Numbered from the stretch's first letter, positions 11,264-23,897 are shown. The stretch: 64,000 bases of DNA from Capitella teleta (GCA_000328365.1 KB302615.1:398834-462833); one strand, 5' to 3'. Numbers and translations are program-made. Notes: generated by a model from the letters alone, not told the origin.

Positions 11264-12862
11264 TCATTTCTCCAGCTCGCAGGGTCGTCTGAATTCCTGA
11301 TCTCGCTCGTGGAACCATTTGTTGGCGACCCATTTAGATCCGGTCAGAACAGGACAAGCTGCATGGCGCGTTCGCATGTCTCCTTCACCGCTGGGCAGCA
11401 GGTTATGCCAAACGGCGGCTGAACCTTTCTCCGGATACACCTTGACCCCTGCGTCCAGGAAGACTGTGGCGCCGCCTGCTTCGACATCAGTCATATAATA
11501 GATGACGGTGAGGATGCGGTTTCCCCTCCACTTCTCAAAAGCCGTCGGTTCGGAGCGGCGCGAGAAGTCAAAGTGCGGCTCGTATTGACCCCCAATGCCG
11601 TAGTTCACCACTTGTAGTTCTTCGACTGTCGTCAACGAAAGATTCGTCAGAGCGGAGCAGCGTTCGCTGATCCTGGCGATCAACGGATCCTCCTCATCTC
11701 GCAGCCAACCGCTTTTGCTGATGCGGTATTTCGCGTGCTCCAGTTGTCCCGTGGCTGAGTTATGCACGGTCGCTCTGGCAAGGCGAGGCGTCGCCATTTC
11801 TTTGATGCGCTCAATTTCGTGATCGTTCATCAGTTGGTGATAAACGGCGATCCAGGGTTCCAAACTGGCCGTCTCCTCCCGCAAGGGGTTGATGTAGAAC
11901 ATGGGATGCCAGAAGCGGTACTGGCACGTCAGTTTGTGAGGATCCTTCACAGGAACCACGTCTTCACCTCGGCACAAAGCCTCGTACGTCTGGAACTCCG
12001 GTGACGCCCGATACTGGTCTTCTTCATTGAGGAAGCGGTCGTTCATGATTGCGTCCTTCAGGGCCCCATCATCTCCTTTCTTTCTGACTCCTTCTTCCTG
12101 CTCTTCTTTGGCAATCAATTGATTGTAGTGATTGAGATTGTTCTGCGCTCTTGTGTGCTCCGGAACCAGGTCTAGCAGCCGTTGGGTGATGTTCCTGGCG
12201 TGACGCAGATTCCCTTGCACGTACAGGGCATACGACAGGTAGTCCAGTACGCTTTCCTCCTCCACGCTCTTTGATTCCTCTTGAGCCAGTTGGTCGAGAG
12301 CTTCCTGCATCCACAAGATGGTGTGGTACTGGTCTCCTTCATTGTACATAACGCGCCCCATTTCAAAGCAGTCAAAAGCAGACATCTTCGGTGAGACCTT
12401 CACCCCAGGGATTTTGCCCTCTGCAATGCGGTGAGTTTCCAGGGCATAAGTGTCCTGCAGCCGAATCAGGGCCTCGATGGATCCCACATAATCATCCTCC
12501 GAAGGGAAGCTGCTCGTCATGGACGCCTGCAGAGCGTCCAAATCGTCCGTGTTTCGAGAGTGAATCAGCCGTTGTTTGGCGTCAGGCCAGTCGACCGTGA
12601 AACGCTTCACCACAAGGAATGCGTTCACAGGATTTCCCAGATACTTCACAGGATCGCTGAGCACAGTGCGGCTGTGCTCATCCATCTCAGTGGCCAGCTG
12701 CCGCAGCTGAGCCAGCCGCGCTTCCTCCAGGTTTATGTATGCCTCCAGATGTTTTGCCAGCTCTCCTTCGACCCTCAATGCTTGCTCCAGCTCCACCAGG
12801 GCAGTGAACTGATCAGCAGACGCTGAGAGCACACAGAGAAGCAGAAGAAAGAGGACCTCCAT
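11264..12862 (-). CDS. P4HA: Prolyl 4-hydroxylase alpha subunit, copy B
   Basis: Tandem paralogue of the gene at 8931-10538, with the same ER dioxygenase function. I start it at 12862, giving 532 residues (MEVLFLLLLCVLSASADQF). An open frame continues 26 codons upstream, but a textbook acceptor (CTCTTTTCTTTTGCAG) ends 2 nt before this ATG, the ATG starts a signal peptide, and the length then matches the family. Catalytic residues are intact: H430 and D432 (PHFDF), H500 (RHAACPVL) and K510 (SKWVANKW). The catalytic domain is much closer to copy A than the linker around 270-290 is. The coding region has no introns. It ends 725 bp from the start of copy A, so both probably have their own promoters. 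Confidence 0.96.
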   Translation of the reverse strand: MEVLFLLLLCVLSASADQFTALVELEQALRVEGELAKHLEAYINLEEARLAQLRQLATEMDEHSRTVLSDPVKYLGNPVNAFLVVKRFTVDWPDAKQRLIHSRNTDDLDALQASMTSSFPSEDDYVGSIEALIRLQDTYALETHRIAEGKIPGVKVSPKMSAFDCFEMGRVMYNEGDQYHTILWMQEALDQLAQEESKSVEEESVLDYLSYALYVQGNLRHARNITQRLLDLVPEHTRAQNNLNHYNQLIAKEEQEEGVRKKGDDGALKDAIMNDRFLNEEDQYRASPEFQTYEALCRGEDVVPVKDPHKLTCQYRFWHPMFYINPLREETASLEPWIAVYHQLMNDHEIERIKEMATPRLARATVHNSATGQLEHAKYRISKSGWLRDEEDPLIARISERCSALTNLSLTTVEELQVVNYGIGGQYEPHFDFSRRSEPTAFEKWRGNRILTVIYYMTDVEAGGATVFLDAGVKVYPEKGSAAVWHNLLPSGEGDMRTRHAACPVLTGSKWVANKWFHERDQEFRRPCELEK

Positions 12863-13285
12863 GGCTGCAAAAGAAAAGAGGGCTGTCATGAGAAGAAAGC
12901 TAACGACAGCATAGAAGGAGAGAGAAGCCAGCAGCTTCAATGCACTGATATGAAACGTACTTCATGCATCGAGAAGACAAATGCTTCAACAAAAGAAATG
13001 AAGCCCCTCAATGAAACACCAGATACTCATTACATAGTGAAGAACAGTTCATATCTTTGCATAAAAAAAAAAAAAAAAAATTGGGGTTAACTTGAAAATG
13101 AGCTCAATGTCAAGGCTCGAAGACGCAACTCACCCGTGGTATACCGGCACATTTCGAATAAATAAAGGCAATTACGAGTTTTACGATTGGCTTCATGCAA
13201 CTGCCAATCATCCAACCCCCTTTTTTGTGGGTTTATTTAACGGTTTTAACCTCGGAATCCTGAAGCAACAGAGGCTTATGTGGTC

Positions 13286-13410
13286 TGAGGAGGTAAGCAG
13301 GAGTTAAGTGCCTTACTAAGGACATAAGGTTGGTGGCTGGCTTAGAACCTTCAGTGGCCAGCGCCAAGCCCTTTCAAGGCGAGCACGCTAACCATTTGGC
13401 CACCACCTCA
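13286..13410 (-). mobile_element. tRNA-derived SINE, 5' region
   Basis: On the minus strand this reads as a degenerate tRNA-like head. A box-A-like TGGCCAAATGG-TTAGCG lies near 13385-13405, and a box-B-like GGTTCTAAGCC lies at about 13339-13349. A short TCCTTAGTAAGGCAC block, of the kind common in invertebrate and fish tRNA SINEs, follows. The spacing fits an RNA polymerase III promoter, but the arms do not fold into a clean tRNA, so it is read as a SINE. Its 3' end was not located. Confidence 0.5.
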
Positions 13411-14043
13411 ACAATGATCGCCAGAATAATCCAAAACCCCTCAGGAAAATAAAGAGTAGGCGTCAAAAATAAGAAAACATAAGCATAAGAGCGGTTCATG
13501 CACAAGCAACGCAAAGAAAACATAATAAATAAAACTCACCGATTCCAATAAACGCAAAACGAGAAGGCAGAAGGCAAGAATAAAACGTGCAGATGACTTA
13601 AAATGCTACAAAACGATGTCACCATGCAAACGACGTGTAACACCGAAAGGAGGGAAAAATAGCTTCAAAATTTTAAGCCTAAGGATGTTTGGAATAAAAA
13701 CTGAAAATTAATGGCTGCAGGGCATCAAACATTTCAAAGGCAATCTCATGCAATAATTGCCATTGGATGCGATAAAATTGGAACAATTTCAAAATTATAA
13801 GTAATGACGGCTTCACACAAAAACTAACATGCAGAACTCCAATGGCTTGAAATTTTGGGCGTTATGGCCAATTTCAGAGTAATTCTTGCATTTGAAGCAC
13901 ATGGATACATTTTTAAAAGTATGCAAATTTTATAAACTAAGTATAGAAATAATACAGTTATGTAGAATATAAACTAATCCATTTGAATTAAACAGGTAGC
14001 ATCATTTGGTTCCAACTTTTAACCACCAACTTATTACATTACG

Positions 14044-14212
14044 CGTCGGATTCGCTATTCCAAATGCGAGCTCATAAATATTCATGAGCTCATCATGTCG
14101 TCACAGGTAGTACGCGAACTTACTTATTCTCTCACATTGACTGCATAGGTTTTTGCATGCTGAGAGATCTGCGCGACAGCAGTCCACTCTACATTTGGTC
14201 ATATATGGATGC
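14044..14212 (+). repeat. Dispersed repeat B, copy 1
   Basis: About 170 bp matching the reverse complement of 25262-25470. Shared blocks include GAGCTCATCATGTCGTCACAG, then TAGTACGCGAA, and GAGAGATCTGCGCGACAGC followed by AGTCCACTCTACATTTGGTC. It is non-coding, and the ends are not clear enough to class it. Confidence 0.8.
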
Positions 14213-15744
14213 GTATATTGATGACGTGCTTACTAAATAGCAACTCCTCCGCGATAATGTTTGGAGCGCCTTTTGCACACTTTTCACCGCAATTTTTTCT
14301 GTCCGCATGGAATATTTATTTGTAATTTTGTATTGTTGTGTAGATCGGACTAGATCCTCATAATGCTTAGCTGTATGATGGTAACATGAGCTCTTTAAGC
14401 TCAACTTGTCATTCAGGCTACAATAGGCAGTTTTGACAGTTCCAGTATAAACTAAAGACTAGTAAAGAGATGGTTTCCCATCATCCCATGTTTATACGTC
14501 AAGGCCCTTGTCCCTACATGACACGGTTGCTTTTTCATGCAATCATCCAGGTAATGAAAAGGGTCATCACAGAGCAAGGACTAAGGAGAATCTGGCATTT
14601 AATCAATTCTGAATAAGAAATATTGAACTGTAGAATCAGACAAGACATTAATATGTTATATAATTGATATTGATCTCCTTCAATTTGCTCAATATCACAA
14701 TTCCCATCAGCCTCATGATTCAGATCAACCAAAGAATATTCCAGAACCTTTTGTGTACAAGTACTTGCACCTGCTATTCTTATGATTTTGATTTTCTTTC
14801 GTTATTAATTTGCACACCACAACTTTGAATTGAGGTCCCTTCTATTCGGTTCACACAATTACACTGGTTATAGGACCCCCAGAGGTGGCACATAAGCCCT
14901 CAACGCATAAGTGGTACTGCGACTAATTAAAGAAGCTCAGAAACACTAAGGCAATGGAAATACGATTTTTGTACAACCAGGTACCCGTATGCTATGCTGT
15001 GTGTGATGATGTGGTGATGTGGTGAACGATTTTCCAACCACGAAATCCTGCTAGTTGCCTAACCAAAAAGTGCACCAATCACCCATTTCATGCTGGTTGC
15101 GGGACCAGGGTTACCCCATCTCTCTAATAATGGACCTCAACATAATAGACCAACATCATGACTGAAAACGAACAACTCCAAAATCTGACATAAAATTCAA
15201 CACATTAGATTTAGTGATGTCATAAGGAATTCCCTTTGTCCTATCAACCTATACCTATGAGATCAATCTGCGTACTATGTTGAAATGCTTGGAGTTGAGA
15301 TTTGGTGGGAGGTCGGAGTTTGATGCCTGAACCCTGATCGGAGTTGGAGCCAGGAGTTGCATACTAGTAATTAATGGCCAGTAAACTTGCTGCTTAAAAA
15401 CTAAAAGCCTAGATCAATAGGTCCAGATAAGAAGGGGTTGGGTAGAGGTGAAAGAAGTCATCTCCATGCTGTTTTTCATCCTAATTTATAATCACCATGA
15501 CGGGATCCAATTTATAGTAAGAGATTACCACGAAGCACTTGATCTCGATCATTATGTAACTTTCTGCCTCAGCGCATTTATCCAAATTTTATCACTGAAA
15601 GGCGTGCCCAAAGGCACAAACAACGCTGTTTCACATAGACGGGACACTGAATTATGAAGATTATTGTTCATCTTCGATCATATAATTAATTATATGCAGG
15701 TTCGAATCGCTATTCGAGCAGCTAATTCCCTCAACTCTGAATGG

Positions 15745-15936
15745 GATGGCGTGCGAACTGACCTGCCTGCATTTGCATATGGAGCTGACGCATGTTCAAG
15801 CGTTTAATGTAAAGGAGAGCTAATCCAAAGGACAATGGAAGACTGCACTTTAATTGAAAAAGTTAAAGCGATTGATTCTTGTGAAGCACACAGAAGTCGT
15901 TGCCAAGAAATGTGAAAAATAATAAGGGCGTTGTGC
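15745..15936 (+). repeat. Dispersed repeat A, copy 2
   Basis: Inverted relative to copy 1 at 1111-1300. It keeps the octamer (ATTTGCAT at 15771-15778) and the block GTCGTTGCCAAGAAATGTGA. Similarity runs through the whole segment with small indels. Confidence 0.75.
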
Positions 15937-18900
15937 GTACTATGTAAGAGGGAATTTAATTTTGGTAGGTAGGTCACTATAGGTAGCCGAGCAGTACACA
16001 GTACCTGTATTATAACTCCATATAGCCATAATCTGTGGGGATGATCCTTATAGCAATAGGAGTCTTACCTGTGTTGTAGATCTTTATTTATTTTGATTCA
16101 ATTTATAAAAATGAATAAAAATAGTGGAAAATATTAATGAAATTGAAAGAGTTCAAAGAAATATCACAGGAGACTTTTCTAGAAAAAAATATTTCAAATT
16201 TTTTCGGATTACCAGGATTTTGATCCGGATCCGTATCCTGTACGTAATTATCTCCACTGGCACCTCTGCCTAAGATGCTTACGCAATACGTCAGGCTGCT
16301 AAGAACGAACCTGCCAAACTCACTCGACCATGCAATAAGTAACTGAATGTGTGCCGCCTATCAACCCAATTCTTTAATACTTCTGCATTTGTTTTTAGAA
16401 CTTCGTGGGGATCATAACGGGTCAGATAACAATCAAAGAGGACGCCTTACCAATACGCTCCGTCAATTTGAAGAATATCGGTGCCGTTTTCAACGAAATC
16501 GTTGGGATTTCTGGTCCACGTCAGCGGGAGTGAAGTGCTGGCATTGCAAAGAGTTTTAAAGATTTCCTCTTTCTAGATTCTTTGGGGGCAAGGTCGCTAA
16601 GAGCAAACCATTTGACAAAATTACTCAACGCTCCAATTTGGAAAATTAGTTAGTAGTTACTCCAGGAGGATTAACAAGTATATTGAAAAATAACCGGATG
16701 TTTTTGATAGGGCTTCAACGATCCGTTTGTGTGGGGACAGCTGGGTGCATAGCTACTTAGAGATTCGCTCCCTGTTTGTTCACTAGTGAAGGTTCCAATC
16801 GAACAATTTTAAGTTGAAGCCATTTTGCAAGATTTTGGGTATTACTGGGCCGGTAATTTATCTACCACTTTTCCTTGTACACACAAATAAAACCCGGAGT
16901 CACTAGACATTTGGAATTTTCCCTTCAATTCAATGTCTATCATTCAATGTCCACAACTGGTAAGACTTGCCAATGAGCAGATGAGTATTTAAATTAACCA
17001 TTTCTTGCTTAAGTGCGCCCGGGAGAGTATGTTTTCAATAACAGGCTCTATTATGAATATTCGGCGGAGTTCTCTAACGTCACTTAATTTGAATTTGATT
17101 TTCTTTATTCATGATAATCTTAATTTCAATGATTAATGTCTAATTTGTTATGTTCATTTTTAATTTTGAAGCAGTGATTGATTTTAAGAACATATGTTTT
17201 GTTGTTTGCATTCACATAATATACTGTTTTGTGTTTATTATTAACTTCATATTATAATACATTTTATGTTTACATTTCTGTCCAAATCTTCATGAGTTCC
17301 TGACATTTTAAAATGAAATTCATGTGTTTACAAGCCGATATGCCTTGTTATATGGTTTTAAGCAACTGTGAGTTACTCATGGAGCCACCCATGCATCAAC
17401 TAGTACAGCTGCTATACCCAGTCGATATGACAGGGAGCTAGTCGATAGCCAGCCACTGTGGTACCAACTTCGGGGTCTGGTGGGGATTGCTGGTTAGTAG
17501 TACAAACTACACACACTATAGCTGCTGTCTAACATTTGTATATTAACAAATATTTGTTGTGTTTGAGGATTTTTCAAAAGATTTTGATTGCAAAAAAAAA
17601 AAAAAAAAAAAAAAATTACATACGTAAACTAATGAATGCAATGCATATACAAGTACATATATTGCATTACAGCCGATCTGAGCCACAGTCCGAAAAAGTC
17701 AGAGTTAGTCAGCCACAAAAAGGTCGGTGACCTACTAGCCAGCCAAAAGCCGGAAAGGCTTCAGCCGGCTGGATGGCTTCAAGGTCTAATGTTGAAGCTA
17801 TTGTGAATGGCTTGGGGTTTTTACTTGCTGAACCGAACTGTCGTTCAGATTACTAGTTAGGACCAGGATGTTCACGAGAGATGAGAAGAGATTTCGCTAG
17901 TCTCACAGTGAAGTTTGTATGCTACAGTTTTGTTGTCAAGATAAACATAACCAAGTCCCGTATGATTTGAGAGGAACCTGAGTCTGGTTACACAACTACA
18001 GCGGGACTTGGACTGAACCAGTAACAAGAACCAGAGTTCGGTTAGGAAAGAGAAACAGGCCCCTTCAAAAGCGCCTTCAAGCAGAGCTGCTTAAAATCCC
18101 TTCAAATGGTTCTCAACAATATAAAGATCGTGCGTGTAAGGCGAATGCACATGTCAATGCTCACGCACACTTCTTTCGCGGGATTCCTGAAACTTCATGC
18201 ATGGCTCATCAGCTACAAAAGCAGCTCGGCAAACGACGTTCTTTGAGCTTGGAGAGGGAAAAATGTCCGCGTCTCACGTTTTCATACTACGAATAATAGT
18301 CGTGGGGTTAACTCGGGTACTCGTTGAACCGGTAACGTCATTTTTTTTTTTGCTCGTGATACTAGTAATTTAAAATCGGCTTGGCGAAAAATGGCATGGG
18401 TTTAATAGGCTAATATTTTGTGAAGCGGAAAAAAGGCTCGCATGCGCATAGTACTGCAGTATCCACAACAAGAATGTCGATGATTCTCTGTGGGTTAATG
18501 AAATTAACGATAAAGCATAATGATAATGCTCTAACTACTGTATAGTAAAACCGCATCATCGCATGTCCTGCTTGCTCCGGCCGCCTGGACCTTAGAACTA
18601 AATGCCTCCTCAGCAATATAAGTCAACCCTCATTAATCCCACCAGGTTCGTTCCCAGTGATTTGGGGCGGATTAATGAAGGAGTTAGATAAACAAATTCG
18701 CCTCGCCAGCGGTCCCTATGGCGTCACTATGGGGTGTAGTTCAACCACGAAAATCAAAACAACAGACTGATTTTCCAATGTTTATCAGGTAACGTGAAGT
18801 GAAATAAAATTATTAGAGTGTGAGGTTTTCCGACGAATTTTCATAATAATTAAATTATATGGAAGCAACGAATGAATGTTTAACGGAAGAGTCCATGCGT

Positions 18901-19919
18901 TTAGTGACAGTTTAAGCCTTACTAGTCTAATTAAACAGTCCCGACTGTTCCTGCTCAACAAGATCAGCCAATCAGAACTACATAATGTGATGTCCTTTAA
19001 TATATTTTCACACCTCGCACGTCTTAGGACCAAAACAATCTTGGGAAACGCTCTGTAATAGGTAAATAACTGAGCGCAAATTCAGTATTCGGACCATTAA
19101 AGTACAAAGGAGTATAACTGTGACGAGGACGGTACATACGTGGCATAGCGCGTCCCGCTGTAGCATGTGCATGTTCTGTGGTAGCATTTGCTGTTATCGT
19201 GGATTTATGTGGGAACGTTGGCCTAATATGTTTGGATTAAGATCATTATAGGTTAGGTCTAATCAGCATTGATTACTTCTTCTGATCTTTTGAATGCAGT
19301 GATACGGGATCTTGATGGACTTCTGTTATCACGATTTGCGATTTGCCTTCAACGCATATGTCTTATCATTCCTTAGCTGTAGGCCTATAGCCAGTCAATT
19401 TAGCACTGAAAAAACGGTCGACCCGGACAAAATTGCAACATAATTTATTTTTAGTGGAATACAACGTCAGCCCATAAGATATTTAAATAATTGCTCCCGC
19501 AGTCAGAGGGGCATAGCACTACATGCTAGTATTAATCACTGGCTCAGTTCTTCCTTTTCCGCCAGTTACATACATGTGTAAATCTTGACTTGCAACACTA
19601 AATTACATTAATAACCTTTATTAATTACGCTAATGTTCTACCATTTCTTGTTGTCATAACTCATAACCCATATATCCAAGAGTCAATTCATCTTCAGAGA
19701 ATGTTGAGACTGAAAATAGACCATCCTGCGGGATTTGAATACTTTAAATCTGGCCAACACATTGTGCGGGGCTCTGATCCTCACCGGGCTGATCTGTTCA
19801 TCGATTGAGTCATTGAGTCACGTGGGTGTTGAAGTGACGCCTATGAAATCTCGAGGGGATGGGGGTGACAAGGGACCGAGGGATGGGCGAGAGGCAACAC
19901 GCTACATGGTTGTCAGCTA

Positions 19920-20469
19920 CAGTCAAAGCTCGCTATTACGAACCTTCAAGGGCCATAAAAATTAGTTCGTAATATCAGGAGTTCTATGTATGAAGAGTAC
20001 ATCCAATTCTCCCGCCGAGAAGGAAAAAAACCCGTTATAATTCATAAATTGACGTCATGATACATGCAATGATACATCATAATGTAATTAAACTAATGGA
20101 GATGTAAATTGAACATGTGTGTTTAACACTTGACAAAGAAAAAAAAGGTTTGTTGAGGGTTTTCTTTAAATGTTCTATTGAACTTGTTTGGGGTGACTTA
20201 GATTGTTTAATGGCATCAATCAAGTCATTGTCGGATGCGACCTGGCATGTTTCGATACGATCATCCAGGTTAGAGTACTCGACATCGTCAGCTGTGCGGA
20301 CATCAGTTCCTTTGGCATGGGCACGGCGCAGCAGCTCAGCCAAAGGAAAGCTATTCTCCTCCAGGTTTTCATTAATATCCTCAGAATCGAATCGAATCAA
20401 TATCGAATGATTGTCAATTTTGTCTGTGTTATATGCTCTGTCTTCTGAGTAAGTTTGGACTAATTCCAA
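19920..20469 (-). mobile_element. 3' end of a pogo/Tigger-like DNA transposon
   Basis: The right terminus is CAGTCAAAGCTCGC at 19920, preceded by the TA target dinucleotide at 19918-19919; this is a pogo-type end. About 150 bp inside, a minus-strand frame (20077-20469, 130 codons) encodes an acidic segment with TADDVEYSNLDD and a following DNDLIDAIKQ. It resembles the acidic C-terminal tail of pogo/Tigger (DDE, CENP-B-like) transposases. The DNA-binding and catalytic parts and the other terminal repeat are absent, so this is a truncated remnant. Confidence 0.55.
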
Positions 20470-20499
20470 TTAGCGTTTGGAGAATGTTAGCGATTGATC

Positions 20500-21540
20500 T
20501 CTTTGGTGGCATGATTAATCGTTTCTTTTGTCTCTACACAAACAAAAGATAAAAGAACCGATTGCCACTTTGAAATCAGCGGCCTGCTCCACAACAGAGC
20601 GGCGACACACTCGGCTTTGATATTCATTAAAAATCGTGTTGTGAAATATTACAGTTAGCTTGCATACTCGAGTCGATTGAGAGGAGTGACACGCAAGCAG
20701 CTAGAGAATTCCAACTACAGGGATTCCTGAATTTATGCTTCAGATTGTAACAATTTCTGAAAGTATCGACGACTGAGCAGAACCTTTCATCTATATGTAT
20801 AGCTACATGGATATTTCAATGAAACGACGAGATGAGGAAAGCAGTGAAGCCGGTACTGGCAGATGCCATATGGAACCGAATAAGCCAATACCAACAATAA
20901 TGGTTGTTTAAATTTTAGGTAAAATATAAAATTATATTGTTACCTGTCTTGGATAATTCAACAAAAAAAATGAATATAGGATATCCGAGCCGTTTTAAAG
21001 CCTCTGCGGTCAAAAATGAAATTGTGTGATTTTCCTTATGTGCACCGGATATACCGGTGATGTAATTCCATTCAATAGCTTGAACATACATGGCACTATC
21101 CAGTGGTAACCAAAGCGGTTTCTCGTGCTTAGTCACGTAGCTCAGTCAGGCTTGAAGCCCCTGGCGAAACATTCCAATGCAATAATTAAACGAACTCATC
21201 TCAATAAATAATTCTAGAATCTCAATGTTAAATTAGGAAGAAACTAATATCTCTACTGTAGATTTCTTTCGCCCTTTCATTTCTTTTTTATTTCTTTTTC
21301 TCTTGTGTTTTCTTCTCATTCTTACAAAACTGTATTTCTTTTTTATCGGTAATTATATAAAAAGGTGCCTCATATAGTAATATTAGTAATCATCGTCATC
21401 ATTTATTCATCATCTATTCCTTCAGAATAAGTGAAGATTATGATTTCTAATATTATGAGCAACTTTTATACAATTATTGGTGGAATTCGCACGTCTGAAA
21501 TTTTTGTATGACACTATTTTCTGCCTGTGTGTTCCGATTT
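20500..21540. other. Intergenic stretch
   Basis: AT-rich, with pyrimidine-rich patches near 21260-21330. I see no gene, clear repeat or RNA here. Confidence 0.5.
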
Positions 21541-21630
21541 GCCGGCTGATACGAATGTTATTTATTTTTATATGTTATTTATTTATTAAATTGGAGGTAA
21601 CTAGCACAATTTGAACATGTTAAAACATCT

Positions 21631-23234
21631 TCATGGGCGGCAAGATGCGTCCACAATGGTCAGTGACATAAGAGGCACCTGATGACCCCTCGTACAAGAC
21701 ATTGATGTTCTGCACCCTGGATGGGCAAGTAAATTGGACAGCTGATCTGGGAAGTGTTCACCAACGACTGCTGAATGGCACGACGATATGCCTCGGTCCT
21801 CGCAAGAGAAGAACACCTGGGCTTTGTCCACCATTTCGGAGTTTTTCATGTGGAGGTTTCCATTGAAAAGTAGAGGGACTTCGTCCGATCCAGGCTCAAC
21901 ACCTACAACAGCAGAGAGGATCATGTCATTCTGCCTCGCCAGATGGACTCACATTGACCTTGCATGATGACCACCCTGGAGCACGATTTACTGTACGAAG
22001 CTTCCATCGTCTTGTGTATGTTTTGCAGACAAACAGCGTTCTTGTCAACAACCCTCTTCGCTGTGAACCAGAGACAGAACTGAATGCTGACGAGTCCACA
22101 TTTTGACATTTATATTAGCAGTGTATATATATTGTATATCCAGGTACCCGCGGGTTCAAAATTTAGTTTAAAACTAAAACTAAAAATGTACGAGGTTTAA
22201 ATCGCAAAGATAACGATGCTGACTCCGCGGCAACATTAGAGGCATACCCTCATAACGTCAACGCAGGTAAGCACAAGCGAATATTTCTGTGTATCACTAA
22301 CCAGCTAATTAACCTGTAAACCTCACAAGTAACCTGTACTATTCTGCGATTAACCTCACCTAACTCAATTATAACATAACCTGACCCAATTATAACATAA
22401 CCTGACCCAATTATAACATAACCTGACCGCGAACCTTCGTACATGTAACATCATAACTAATTTCTTCCCATCTACTACTATTATATATACTACCTACCCA
22501 TTCAATAAATCAAACAAATAAGTTGATCCGTATACTAAAATATTTATGCCCAGAGTATCTTAATGTTTTCATCTTCCCCTGTATTTGGCACAAGTGTGAA
22601 TGATATGATGATAATTATGTGCGAGTACATATCTTATACGTGTACATAAACCACGAACCGAAGGCGAAATATTTATCTAAATGCATTCAATTGACCGAGG
22701 GAGAGTTTTAAATCTGATATAAACCATGCAATTACATATGAACATGTGTCCGTGGACCAATCACACGCGTTCGTTGCTCGGGCGTAATATATGATAACTA
22801 TATTCGTGCACATGCATCACTAGGTGGTTATCTAATCATGTAATGACGTAATCGCAATGCACCTAAGCCGACTTGGTCCACCACGCCAAGTAGGCCCCCA
22901 AGTCCATTTTTTTCTTCTTTTTTTTTTTACTTTTTTATTTTTATTTTTTTGCCTTTTTTGTAATGCCTATAGTATTCATTGATAATCCTTTCCCCATTTT
23001 ATTGATTTGTCGTTATTATTGTCTCTCTCCACTGTGACTATATCATGACCACTCACCGGGCAGGTCTTTCGAATAGCCTTCCACTCTCCGTCCAGTTGGG
23101 GTCACTCGATGACCAGCCCTGTCTAAGAGGAACATGAGCTCTTCATATGGCGTCATATAGGTCGCCAGGGTACAAGGGACACGCAAGAGGATGATGCCGA
23201 GCAGGACGATCTCACGAGAGAAACATGGACTCAT
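21631..23234 (-). CDS. Small secreted cysteine-rich protein, family unknown
   Basis: Gene model on the minus strand: TATA box at 23898-23905, non-coding exon about 23872-23833 ending in a strong donor (GAG then GTGAGTAT), and start-codon exon 23234-23057 with a GTGAGT donor. A probable internal exon ends at 21953, and the final exon is 21902-21631 with a stop. AATAAA signals follow at 21578-21587. The first coding exon gives a signal peptide (about residues 1-25, LLGIILLRVPCTLA) and a charged segment with PTGRRVEGYSKDLP. The last two exons carry about nine cysteines (e.g. FFSCEDRGISSC, PGCRTSMSCTRG). Exon 2 (phase 1) joins the last exon in frame. The internal exon also joins the last exon in phase, but its own start and upstream partner are unresolved. 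I do not recognise the domain; the signal peptide and cysteines suggest an extracellular protein. Confidence 0.5.
22345..22430. repeat. Short tandem repeat, about 21-bp unit
   Basis: Three to four copies of a unit containing CCAATTATAACATAACCTGA in a row. It lies inside the presumed intron of the small secreted-protein gene. Confidence 0.85.
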
Positions 23235-23897
23235 GCTGCAACTGGATATTACGAGGTATATAAAACTATATAATATATACATAGTCATAGAAAGATTTAA
23301 AAACAATTCCATTTAAGGGAAAGCTCATTTGATGCGTAATTAAACGCTATATGCGCACATGCTGTAATGACACGTACATGTAATACTAGTAGAATCATTT
23401 GATCAATCAATCTTTTTTGAAAAATCGAAAATTCAACTGCATGCAATACGATTATATATGCAATACAATCATCTCCATGTGTGATTCTGAGCGTTAAGGA
23501 AGTATGGAGGTCTTTGTTACTGAGCTGCCTCCATGTTGTATATGATCGCGAATCAGTGGACAAAAGAACCCCTTCCGGTTTGCACATCATTCTTTTCGAT
23601 GAAGTCTATTTCATATAAATCATATTTGCAAATACTTCACTCGAATTGAAAGTGACAATTAAAGCACGTAAAATACACATTAATATACACGTAAACACAA
23701 AATCCCACAGAATTTCCTAACTAATAATCAGAGTAATAATCAAAGTAAGATGCTATACAATAATTATACAAATATGAATTCTCTAATACAAGTAAATTAT
23801 TGAATCGCGAATGGATAACCAGATATACTCACCTCAGTAGGGCCGTTGTGCGTGCAATGTGATGAGAATGTCTGCCTGCTCACTTTATGAACACGCC

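Larger units (their letters stand above)
13420..19900. other. Gene-poor intergenic stretch
   Basis: No gene is supported here. It contains repeat B copy 1 (14044-14212), repeat A copy 2 (15745-15936), a poly-A run near 17591, a GGCTGGC/GCCGG-rich patch near 17690-17790 resembling the subterminal sequence of the hAT-like element at 56327, and a short pogo-type end-like sequence near 18630. Short frames are scattered and lack family signals. Confidence 0.55.

Noticed and set aside
12863-12940. Longer N-terminus for P4HA copy B
   Set aside because: The extra 26 codons include a splice acceptor polypyrimidine tract and precede the real signal peptide; length and family alignment favour the ATG at 12862.
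13092-13307. 71-codon frame downstream of a poly-A tract
   Set aside because: No recognisable motif, and it runs into the tRNA-type SINE.
16399-16538. Exon-like segment after a TTTTTAG acceptor (NFVGIITGQITIKEDALP)
   Set aside because: The composition is coding-like, but I could find no upstream exon or family; too weak to call a gene.
21631-22109. Internal and last exons of the small secreted gene as a separate intracellular gene starting at 22109
   Set aside because: The start lacks promoter support, whereas the TATA box, leader exon and signal-peptide exon upstream join the last exon in phase; one gene is the simpler reading, though not proven.
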